From an uncultured Erysipelotrichaceae bacterium (GTDB lineage: Bacteria; Bacillota_I; Bacilli_A; RF39; UBA660), in NCBI GenBank assembly GCA_902767365.1, contig CACXGX010000065.1, positions 1 through 39,845 of the forward strand: a stretch of 39,845 nucleotides of DNA, given 5' to 3'. Positions 24,050 through 31,863 of the stretch are shown here, piece by piece. The notes beneath the pieces were generated by a model that made no database searches, had not been told where the DNA came from, and saw only the letters and a list, made by a program, of their open reading frames with translations. Positions within the stretch are counted from its first letter, which is position 1; each line of letters opens with the position of its first letter. Both the position numbers and the translations under genes were made by a program.

Positions 24050-24079
24050 CAAGAAGAAGCAAAATAATGCTTCTTTTTT
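24050..24079 (+). repeat. 30-bp direct repeat, copy 2 (fossil rny end and terminator)
   Basis: Exact second copy of 23318-23347, including codons for QEEAK and a stop that no longer belong to any gene. It works as the terminator of the 23394 gene (stem at 24054-24061 and 24068-24075). Confidence 0.95.
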
Positions 24080-24080
24080 A

Positions 24081-24109
24081 TTGTTAAAAGATAATAAAAG
24101 AATTATAAT
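24081..24109 (+). promoter_or_regulatory. Predicted promoter of the 24134 gene
   Basis: TTGTTA at 24081-24086, 17 bp, TATAAT at 24104-24109. Confidence 0.7.
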
Positions 24110-24133
24110 ATAATTGAGATAGTAGGTTATGAT

Positions 24134-25642
24134 ATGAAGAATGATAATATTATAAATTATAAATTTTACTATTTAATTGCAATTATATTTGCTACTTTTT
24201 TCATGTCTATTGGTTATGCTGCTATTAATTCTACTTCTATGGATATAGAGGGAGAGTTATCCTTTAAAGAATTTGAAAGTATTTATATTAGAAGCGCTAC
24301 TATTGATCAAAATTCTAATGCTGATATAAGCAATAGCCAAATTGGTTTATATTATGAAACTATAGTACAAAGTACAGTTGCTCTAGATAATGATGCTGAT
24401 TCAACATTAACAATGAATATTACAATAAAAAACAACACTCAAGAAACAAAATATTTTGATAAAGTTGTATATGATAATAACTTTTATGACAACGAAAATA
24501 TTGATTTTACTTTAAATGGTATTACTAGTGGATATATGTTATCACCAGGTAATAGTGTTTCTTTCACTATAACTTTTAAATATTCTGATGAGTATATTGC
24601 AAGTAATCCAAATGATTTTGATAATATATTGAATTCATATATAAATTTCAAATTTAAAAAAGGATACTCAATAACATATAGCAATATAAATAATACTTCA
24701 AATTATCCATCTTTAATATTGGATGGAAATACATTAAATGTTACATTTGTAACTGATATACCAGATAATATTAAAATAACAGGAACAACTACTAATACAA
24801 TATATGAAAGAAATACAAACTACACTTATATAAATGGTGTTTTAATATTCAATAATGTAACTGAAAATTTATTAATTGAAAAAATAAGTTCAGGAAGTGG
24901 TGGAGAACCTGGTACTGAGGTAACAGAAGGGGACGATGGTTCTGTTACTACTGTAACAACAGCTGATGACGGTACAGGAAATGTTATAGTAACAGGATAT
25001 GATATTGATACATCTGATGTTCCAGGAGGATCTATTTCAGTTCCTGATGGGGGAATAGATACAGGTATACTTGTCTTTGATGGACATGATTTCGACTTAT
25101 CTTTAACTGCAAAATTTAATTTTAATGATGTTACACTAACAGGAACAAATCCAGTTATTGACCTTTCCGTTTACGAAGATGGTATGGTAAATGGACTACT
25201 TATAATGATTGCAAATAACTATGGTGGAACTTCATATGATGAAAATGGTAGATCATTCAGCAGTAATTCAAATAATAGATATATAAAATTTAGATTAAAT
25301 AAATATGTTGATAGTGTTCTAGATGCAGACAATAGAGATTACTATTATAAAGGTGGAACTACTCCTTTCCGTTCAAATAGATTTGCTACTCAATCATCAT
25401 CTATTACAGTTACAATTAAAGTTTATTGTAGAGACGGAGAATTTACATCAGATATCTTATATAACAATGAAGTAATAGCTAAACCAAGATACATTTCTGC
25501 CAACAATCCATATATAATGACATTTGATAGTCCAGTAGAAGATGCTACTATTAAGATAGGTACTTGGACAAATAAAGAAGGACATACTTATACATCTGAT
25601 TTTGAAATTATAGATTTTAATGTAACAAAAATAATCGATTAA
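24134..25642 (+). CDS. Large surface protein with FMSIGYA-type N terminus
   Basis: 502 residues without a family I can name. A hydrophobic segment at about 10-30 ends in FMSIGYAAINSTSMDIEGE, similar to the signals of SipW-processed TasA/CalY-like proteins and to the 6323 gene product. Residues 30-175 look like a beta domain with a DUF11-like stretch (TMNITIKNNTQETKYFDKV, LSPGNSVSFTITFKYS). At 195-255 there is a further strand-rich section, then a Gly/Thr/Asp linker (SGSGGEPGTEVTEGDDGSVTT). The last 230 residues form another beta-rich domain with LVFDGHDFDLSLTAKFNF and FNVTKIID, reminiscent of a jelly-roll/laminin-G-like or adhesin module. It has its own promoter and terminator. Confidence 0.85.
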   Translation: MKNDNIINYKFYYLIAIIFATFFMSIGYAAINSTSMDIEGELSFKEFESIYIRSATIDQNSNADISNSQIGLYYETIVQSTVALDNDADSTLTMNITIKNNTQETKYFDKVVYDNNFYDNENIDFTLNGITSGYMLSPGNSVSFTITFKYSDEYIASNPNDFDNILNSYINFKFKKGYSITYSNINNTSNYPSLILDGNTLNVTFVTDIPDNIKITGTTTNTIYERNTNYTYINGVLIFNNVTENLLIEKISSGSGGEPGTEVTEGDDGSVTTVTTADDGTGNVIVTGYDIDTSDVPGGSISVPDGGIDTGILVFDGHDFDLSLTAKFNFNDVTLTGTNPVIDLSVYEDGMVNGLLIMIANNYGGTSYDENGRSFSSNSNNRYIKFRLNKYVDSVLDADNRDYYYKGGTTPFRSNRFATQSSSITVTIKVYCRDGEFTSDILYNNEVIAKPRYISANNPYIMTFDSPVEDATIKIGTWTNKEGHTYTSDFEIIDFNVTKIID

Positions 25643-25664
25643 GAAGTTTTAAACTTCTTTTTTT
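25641..25664 (+). terminator. Terminator after the 24134 gene
   Basis: AAGAAGT/ACTTCTT stem (the arm extends into the loop), followed by seven T. Confidence 0.8.
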
Positions 25665-25688
25665 GATATAATAAACCTTGGTGATTAT

Positions 25689-26351
25689 ATGAAAAAAATT
25701 GATGAAAATATATATTATAAAAGAATAAGATACTTTAATATCTATATAATAAAAGGTCCTAATGGAGATATATTAATAGATACAGGATTTAAATTTATGA
25801 AACATAGACTAAAAAAAATATTAGATAAATTTAATATAAAACTAATAATATTAACACATGTCCATATAGATCATTCATGGAATACTTCATATTTAAGCAA
25901 AAGATATAAAGCTAAAGTAGCTATTTCAAAAAAAGATTTAAATAATATAGATAATTCTAATATTAATTCTTATCCATCTAAAAAAAGATATAAATTATGG
26001 ACAAAAATAATGCATTTTGGAATGAAACATTTCAAACAAGAACAATTTGTACCAGATATTTTATTAGTAGGGGACAAAGAATATACATTTAATGGAATAA
26101 AATTAAAAATAGTAGATTTAAAAGGACATACGACTGGTTCGATTGGAATACTATATAAAAACTATTTATTCGCTGGAGATGCTTTAGTAAATAGAAAAAA
26201 ACATGTTGAAATTGCTTATCAAAATCAAGATAATGATGAAGCATTAAAATCTATGTTAAAAATAAAAGAAATACATCCTAAAATTATTTTTATAGGACAT
26301 GATAGACCAATAAAATATGACAAATATCTTAAATCAATAAAAAAACAATAG
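25689..26351 (+). CDS. Metallo-beta-lactamase-fold hydrolase
   Basis: 220 residues. The zinc-binding motif HVHIDH (HxHxDH) lies near residue 57. Further ligands are likely His in GHTTGSIGILY, Asp in FAGDALV and His in GHDRP, the normal order of an MBL fold with a dinuclear metal site. Substrate unknown: the family includes glyoxalase II, lactonases and other hydrolases. No signal peptide, so cytoplasmic. GGTGATTAT precedes the ATG. It converges on rnjA, a much larger member of the same fold, with a bidirectional terminator between. Confidence 0.9.
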   Translation: MKKIDENIYYKRIRYFNIYIIKGPNGDILIDTGFKFMKHRLKKILDKFNIKLIILTHVHIDHSWNTSYLSKRYKAKVAISKKDLNNIDNSNINSYPSKKRYKLWTKIMHFGMKHFKQEQFVPDILLVGDKEYTFNGIKLKIVDLKGHTTGSIGILYKNYLFAGDALVNRKKHVEIAYQNQDNDEALKSMLKIKEIHPKIIFIGHDRPIKYDKYLKSIKKQ

Positions 26352-26374
26352 ATTTTTGTCTACTATTTAATTAA

Positions 26375-26404
26375 AAAAATATCCACAGATTTGTGGATAT
26401 TTTT
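26375..26404. terminator. Bidirectional terminator between the MBL-fold gene and rnjA
   Basis: Perfect 13-bp stem AAAAATATCCACA/TGTGGATATTTTT with a GATT loop, flanked by A and T runs. It overlaps the last codons of rnjA. Confidence 0.92.
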
Positions 26405-28076
26405 ATCTTTTAATATCTAAAATAACAGGTAATATAATTGGTTTTCTTCCAGTTAGTTCATATATAAATGGAAATAAATCTGCAGTTATTTGACTTTTAA
26501 TATCATTAAAAGTAACATTACCATCTTTTAGTTTGTTAATAATTATTGATTCAGCAGTAGACTCTATTTTCTTAATTAAAGCCTCATTTTCATTTATTAA
26601 AATAAATCCTCTTGTAGTTATATTTGGAGTTATTAATAACTTCTTGTTTTTCATATCAATATTAGCTATTACAACAAGTATTCCATCACTTGCCATGATT
26701 TTTCTATCTCTTAAAACAGCACTATTTATTTCTTCAAGTCTATTACTATCAATAAATATATCATTTGATATTACAGGAACATCTTTTGTAATAACATGAT
26801 TATCTAAACTTAGAACATCACCATTTTGAAGTACGAATGTATTCTCTTTAGGAATACCACATTCAATACCCAAATTAGCATGACTTTTAAGCATTCGATA
26901 ATCACCATGGAAAGGCATTAAATATTTTGGCTTAATTAGTCTAATCATAAGTTTTAATTCTTCCATATTAGCATGCCCTGAAGTATGTATATCAGATAAT
27001 GATTGTGTTGTATATACTTTAACACCTTGTAAATATAATTGATTAATTGTATGACCTATACTCATTGCATTTCCAGGAATAGGAGAAGATGAGAATACTA
27101 CTACATCATCTGGTCTTAACTTAATTTGTTTGTGAGTTCCATTTGCAATACGAGAAAGCGCTGCAAGAGGTTCTCCTTGAGATCCAGTACATAGAATTGT
27201 AACTTCTCCGGGCTTTAAGTTATTAGCTTCTTCAGGAGTTATCAAAATATCAGGGTGATCTATATATCCACCTTCTATAGATATTTTAATATTATTTTCC
27301 ATGCTTCTACCAAATACGCATAATTTTCTACCATGTGTATAACATGTTTCTACAATATGTTTTAATCTATAAATATTAGATGCAAATGTAGCAATTATCA
27401 TTCTTTGAGTAATATGCTTATCAAATATATCATTTAAAGCATTATCAACTTTCGCTTCACTGTTACTAATTCCCTCATTTAAGGCATTTGTAGAGTCACT
27501 TATCAGTACATCAACCCCTTCTTCACCAATCCTTGCCATTTTATGCAAATCTGCCATTGGTCCAATAGGAGTAAAGTCAAACTTAAAGTCTCCAGTTGTT
27601 ACTATATTACCATCTGGTGTTTTAACAAGAATTCCATGTGAATCAGGAATAGAGTGGGTAGTTCTAAAAAACTCAACTTGTATATGTTTAAATTTAACAA
27701 TTGTTGTATCATCATATACAAATAAATTATCATATCTAATATTTCTATCTTGTAATTTTAGTGCAATTAACTCTTTAGCTTGATTTGGGGCATATATTGC
27801 AGGAATTTCTAATGATTGAACTAAAAATGGAATTGCACCTATATGATCTTCATGTCCATGTGTAATAAACAATGCTTTAACTTTTGATTGATTTTGTTTT
27901 AAAAAAGTAAAATCTGGAAGGACATAATCTATTCCTAATAATCCAGCATCCGGAAAACTAATACCTGCATCAATAATAATAATTTCGTCATCATGCATTA
28001 CACAATACATGTTTTTACCGACTTCTCCCAAACCACCTAAAATTATTATTTTAGTGTCGTTTGCTTTTTTTATCAT
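26403..28076 (-). CDS. rnjA: Ribonuclease J
   Basis: 557 residues, the usual length. A 5'-3' exo- and endoribonuclease of the MBL/beta-CASP fold that handles mRNA decay and rRNA maturation. Motifs: GGLGEVGKNMY at the N terminus, ITHGHEDHIGAIPFL with the zinc ligands, TTHSIPDSHGI, TGDFKFDFTPIG, STNALNEG, the beta-CASP CTGSQGEPLAALSRIANG and FSSSPIPGNA, then HTSGHANMEELKLMI and MPFHGDYRML. The C-terminal domain is present to the end. AAAGGAG lies before the ATG. It is either RNase J1 or J2; the full catalytic set of ligands favours an active J1. Confidence 0.97.
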   Translation of the reverse strand: MIKKANDTKIIILGGLGEVGKNMYCVMHDDEIIIIDAGISFPDAGLLGIDYVLPDFTFLKQNQSKVKALFITHGHEDHIGAIPFLVQSLEIPAIYAPNQAKELIALKLQDRNIRYDNLFVYDDTTIVKFKHIQVEFFRTTHSIPDSHGILVKTPDGNIVTTGDFKFDFTPIGPMADLHKMARIGEEGVDVLISDSTNALNEGISNSEAKVDNALNDIFDKHITQRMIIATFASNIYRLKHIVETCYTHGRKLCVFGRSMENNIKISIEGGYIDHPDILITPEEANNLKPGEVTILCTGSQGEPLAALSRIANGTHKQIKLRPDDVVVFSSSPIPGNAMSIGHTINQLYLQGVKVYTTQSLSDIHTSGHANMEELKLMIRLIKPKYLMPFHGDYRMLKSHANLGIECGIPKENTFVLQNGDVLSLDNHVITKDVPVISNDIFIDSNRLEEINSAVLRDRKIMASDGILVVIANIDMKNKKLLITPNITTRGFILINENEALIKKIESTAESIIINKLKDGNVTFNDIKSQITADLFPFIYELTGRKPIILPVILDIKR

Positions 28077-28176
28077 AAAATCTCCTTTCTTTTTTATTAA
28101 AGAACTAACTAAGAAATTATACTATGAAAAGAAGTATTTGTCTAGTTTTTAATTAAATAAAAGAATAAGTATACAC

Positions 28177-30399
28177 TTATTCCTTATTATCATTCTCATC
28201 AGGCGGAAGATTATCTTCTCCACTACCACCATTATTATTACCATTAGGGTCTTGATTATCTCCATTAGGAGTTGGTGGATCTTCTAATGGTGGATTATCA
28301 TTTTCACTTTGAGTTTTTTCTTTTGCTACTGTTAAATTAATTGTTTTATCACCATCTATTAAATCCTTTACAGTACCAGATGTAATATCCTGGCTAAGTA
28401 TTTTACCAACTGATTCATCTGACTCAACATATTCATAATGAACATGTATTACATTTGAAAAACCACTAGCCCAAGATTCAAAATCGTTCTTTGTTTTACC
28501 AACAAAACTTGAAATAATACAAGCACTATCATTAGGTGTTTTTACACAATCGACTTTATTATTTGATTGCTCATTTTTTCCATTTCCAGAAACTTTTACT
28601 TTCATAACATTATTTGGAATTAAATCAATACGCTTTCTTTCAGGATATTCTTGTTCAATAATTGTTCCTTTAGTACTTGTTGAATTATTATCATAAGTTA
28701 TATCTAAAGTTAAATTATTATTAGATGCCCAAGTTTCAGCAGCAGATAATTTCATTCCAACTAAATTAGCAACAAGCTTATATTTCTCTGTACCACTATA
28801 TCCTTTACCAATAACTTTAGCTTCATATTCTTCTCCATAACTATAAGAAAACTCTTTAATTAATTCATGTGTAGTACCTTTTAAATTATCTTTCATTGCT
28901 TTTTTAACAGCATTTAAACTTTTTTGATTAATTATATAATCCCATAATACTAAACCACTTCTTTCATCATAAATCATTTGTCCAGTACCATCTAAATACA
29001 ATTTTTCAATGTTTAATACTTGATTACTAGATGAAGATATTAATATATCTTTAGCTATATTATAAAATGAAAAAATTTCTTTTTCTTCCATATTAGTGTC
29101 AAGATTTTTAGAAATAATTTTTAATACTTTTTCTAAATCATCTATACTTCTAAAAGACTTCATTTTATTTAATACAGCTTGAATTACCATTTGCTGATGC
29201 TCACTTCTTTTGAAGTCACTTCTTTCACCATGAGTCCATTTTTTTGCACAGAATTGTGCATTATTTTTTCTATTTCTTGCAAATGCTAAAGCTTGTTCTC
29301 CATTAAGAATCTGTTTTCCAGCTTCTATATATACCATATGTTTTCCAAATCTTCTTTGACTATCTTGTTCACATAAATCATATGGAACATCTATTTCAAT
29401 TCCTCCAACTGCATTTACTAAATCAACAACCCCTTTAAAGTTTATTTTCATATAAGCATCTATTTTAATATCTAATAATTTTTGAATTGTATCAATTACA
29501 CATTTAGTACCATTAGCAGCAGAATGTGTTATTTTATTATCAACATTTTTCATACATGTAATAGGTACATAACTATCTCTTGGAATACTTAACATTGTAG
29601 CATTCATTGTATGTGGATTAAATGTAACTACTATTAAAGAATCTCCATTAAATGAGTCATTAGCCCCCTTTAAACCATCAGCAGTAGAATCTATTCCAAT
29701 TAATAGAATAGTAAAGGGATCACTAACATCTTTAGAACTTCCATTTAAATGAACTTCTTCCTTTTTTGCAATTGTTTCTTCAGTATCAATAATTTCAATA
29801 TTTTCCCATAAATCAGCATGTTCTTCAAATTCTTCACGATCTGATAAAATATCAGAAAAGTTAGTAGGCAAGAATGCTAAATCAATCTTATTATCTTTTA
29901 AATCCAAAACAAGTTTAGAATAACTTTCATACTTTATTATTTCATTATTTTTATCAAGAGAATATTTATCTATTATTGACTTTGCTAAATCTTCATTTTC
30001 TCCTTCAGTACTTATCCCAATCTTTTTATCTTTTAACTTTGAAAGATCACCATAATTATTACCTTTCATTGCAGTAAGACTAACAGAATTAATAACTTCT
30101 TTATTCATATCACTAAAATAATTATATATTCTTGTTAAATTAGATCCTAAAAATATAAATAATAAAGAAAATATTATTAAAATGAAAGAATAAGCATATC
30201 TTTTTTTCTTTTTTCTTTTTCCAATAAATAACTTCATTAATATTAATAAATCTATTGCTCCAATTATACAAACAATAGTATATCTAAGAGTAGTTTCTAT
30301 TTTTTCAAATAATAAAATAGAATGTATTAAGTATATAGATGACACTATAAATATAATTGCAAATAGACTACTGTAATGTACCTTTACTCTTTTTTTCAT
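28177..30399 (-). CDS. LytR-CpsA-Psr (LCP) enzyme with solute-binding-like and PASTA-like modules
   Basis: 740 residues. Three membrane segments lie at about 10-30, 39-59 and 70-90. Residues 103-200 read like a periplasmic solute-binding domain (LSKLKDKKIGISTEGENEDLAK, then SKLVLDLKDNKIDLAFLPTN). The LCP domain at 228-417 has LLIGIDS, GDSLIVVTFNP, SIPRDSYVP, KITHSAANG, INFKGVVDLVNAVGGI and ALAFARNRK with the Asp and Arg residues of the phosphotransferase site. LCP enzymes attach wall teichoic acids, capsule or glycoproteins to peptidoglycan. PASTA-like repeats follow at 541-605 (LVGMKLSAAETWASNNNL) and 625-694, then an acidic Pro/Asn/Gly tail. It is the last gene of a three-gene operon, 23 bp after the cohesin-like gene. 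Confidence 0.93.
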   Translation of the reverse strand: MKKRVKVHYSSLFAIIFIVSSIYLIHSILLFEKIETTLRYTIVCIIGAIDLLILMKLFIGKRKKKKRYAYSFILIIFSLLFIFLGSNLTRIYNYFSDMNKEVINSVSLTAMKGNNYGDLSKLKDKKIGISTEGENEDLAKSIIDKYSLDKNNEIIKYESYSKLVLDLKDNKIDLAFLPTNFSDILSDREEFEEHADLWENIEIIDTEETIAKKEEVHLNGSSKDVSDPFTILLIGIDSTADGLKGANDSFNGDSLIVVTFNPHTMNATMLSIPRDSYVPITCMKNVDNKITHSAANGTKCVIDTIQKLLDIKIDAYMKINFKGVVDLVNAVGGIEIDVPYDLCEQDSQRRFGKHMVYIEAGKQILNGEQALAFARNRKNNAQFCAKKWTHGERSDFKRSEHQQMVIQAVLNKMKSFRSIDDLEKVLKIISKNLDTNMEEKEIFSFYNIAKDILISSSSNQVLNIEKLYLDGTGQMIYDERSGLVLWDYIINQKSLNAVKKAMKDNLKGTTHELIKEFSYSYGEEYEAKVIGKGYSGTEKYKLVANLVGMKLSAAETWASNNNLTLDITYDNNSTSTKGTIIEQEYPERKRIDLIPNNVMKVKVSGNGKNEQSNNKVDCVKTPNDSACIISSFVGKTKNDFESWASGFSNVIHVHYEYVESDESVGKILSQDITSGTVKDLIDGDKTINLTVAKEKTQSENDNPPLEDPPTPNGDNQDPNGNNNGGSGEDNLPPDENDNKE

Positions 30400-30422
30400 A
30401 TACCCTCCAATAAAAAAGAAGA

Positions 30423-31853
30423 TTATTTCTTTTTTACTTTTCTTTTTTTAGAAACATCTTCTTTAATTCTATCATCTTTTTCTATTTTTTTCTCTATTTC
30501 TCCTTCAATTTCTTCATCTTTTACTTCATTTTTTACTATTTCTTCATTAACTTTTCTTTTTCTAGATTTTCTTACTTTTTTAATACTTGATATTAAAATT
30601 GATAAATAAGTAATAATTAAAGCTCCTCCAAGTCCAAAAATAACATACATATAATTATTTTCTTTATCTTTGAGTTCATTAATTTTTGTTAACATTTTTT
30701 TATTGAAAATTTGAATAGTATTTTCTTTCTTATTATATTGATATAAATTATCTTCACCAGTATTTATATTAATACCATTGAATAAATAATAATCGCTACT
30801 ATCATTTTCTCTATATGCAACTAATTCTTTATCGCCAATTTTGATATTAGTTTTTTGATATCCTTCAGGAATATCTTTTTCTAAAGACTCAGTAATAATA
30901 ATAGAATCAAAAGTAAACTCTCTATATAATTTATAAGTATCATTTTCATATACATATAATTCTATATTACCATCACTATCTTTAAGCCCAACTAAAGTAG
31001 TATTAGTAGTTTCATTAACAAAAGCAGGAACGTCTATATCATTAATTTTAATAGTTGTTTCTTCATAATTACTATTAGGCTTTTCTATAAGATCCTTTTT
31101 ACGTACCACATTATAATTAACACCTAAAACGTCTACTACTATAGGAGTAAGCTCTTTTCTGGTAACATTTATTACATATACTTTCGAACTACCATTTTGA
31201 GCAGTAACCTTAATATTGATTTTGTTTATTCCTTCTTCTAGTTCATATGTTTTGAAACCATCAACATAACTTTTTGAATCTTCTTTTGAACCAGATATTG
31301 TAATTTTCGTTACTTCATATGGTACTTCAACCCCATAAGATAAAGTATTTTTATTAAATGCTGGAGAAAGTGTTCCACTATTAACATTCAATTTTGATAA
31401 ATTATTATTTTTACTATAGCTAGCTTCTATTTCGGCTTGTGTTTTTATATTAATTGTTCTTGAAACACTCTTAGTTCCTGATAGATTGTTTCCATCAAAA
31501 TCAAGTGCTTCGTTTATTTTTAATGATACAGTTGCACTACCTTTTGCCTTAGCTTTGAATTTAAATGTAACAGTGGTACTTTTTTCAGAACCTGTGAAAC
31601 TATACAACACATTATTTTGAGTTCCACTTGTTAAAGTTAATTTACTAGTATCATAGTTCATTGAATAGTTAATATATCCTAGTGGAGTAGTACTAGACAT
31701 TCTAACAGTAACAGTAATTGTATTTCCAACGACAGTACTTGTTGTACTTAAACTCTCATTTAAACTTAAACTAGCAGCATTTACCATACTAACTGTAAAG
31801 AAAAATGAAAGAAATGTTATAACTGACAAACATAATAATTTAATCTTTTTCAT
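30423..31853 (-). CDS. Membrane-anchored protein with cohesin-like and cadherin-like domains
   Basis: 476 residues. Signal peptide to VNA at about residue 26. Residues 27-145 are cohesin-like: VGNTITVTVRMSSTTPLGYINYSMNYDTSKLTL, a strand pair and STTVTFKFKAKAKGSATVSL. Residues 150-232 are a cadherin-like beta sandwich (NLSKLNVNSGTLSPAFNKNT, IKVTAQNGSSKVYVINVTR). A mixed domain to about 375, a coil, a membrane segment at about 398-425 and a very Lys/Glu/Arg-rich cytoplasmic tail follow. AGGAGG lies 6 bp before the ATG, 10 bp downstream of the dockerin-bearing hydrolase. Probable role: a cell-surface receptor for the dockerin protein, inferred from adjacency. The fold was read by eye. Confidence 0.88.
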   Translation of the reverse strand: MKKIKLLCLSVITFLSFFFTVSMVNAASLSLNESLSTTSTVVGNTITVTVRMSSTTPLGYINYSMNYDTSKLTLTSGTQNNVLYSFTGSEKSTTVTFKFKAKAKGSATVSLKINEALDFDGNNLSGTKSVSRTINIKTQAEIEASYSKNNNLSKLNVNSGTLSPAFNKNTLSYGVEVPYEVTKITISGSKEDSKSYVDGFKTYELEEGINKINIKVTAQNGSSKVYVINVTRKELTPIVVDVLGVNYNVVRKKDLIEKPNSNYEETTIKINDIDVPAFVNETTNTTLVGLKDSDGNIELYVYENDTYKLYREFTFDSIIITESLEKDIPEGYQKTNIKIGDKELVAYRENDSSDYYLFNGININTGEDNLYQYNKKENTIQIFNKKMLTKINELKDKENNYMYVIFGLGGALIITYLSILISSIKKVRKSRKRKVNEEIVKNEVKDEEIEGEIEKKIEKDDRIKEDVSKKRKVKKK

Positions 31854-31863
31854 CTAAAACCTC

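Noticed and set aside
23318..24079. 30-bp repeats considered as insertion-sequence ends or a mobile element
   Set aside because: The copies are direct, not inverted, lie over a terminator, and no transposase or integrase is between them; kept only as a repeat.
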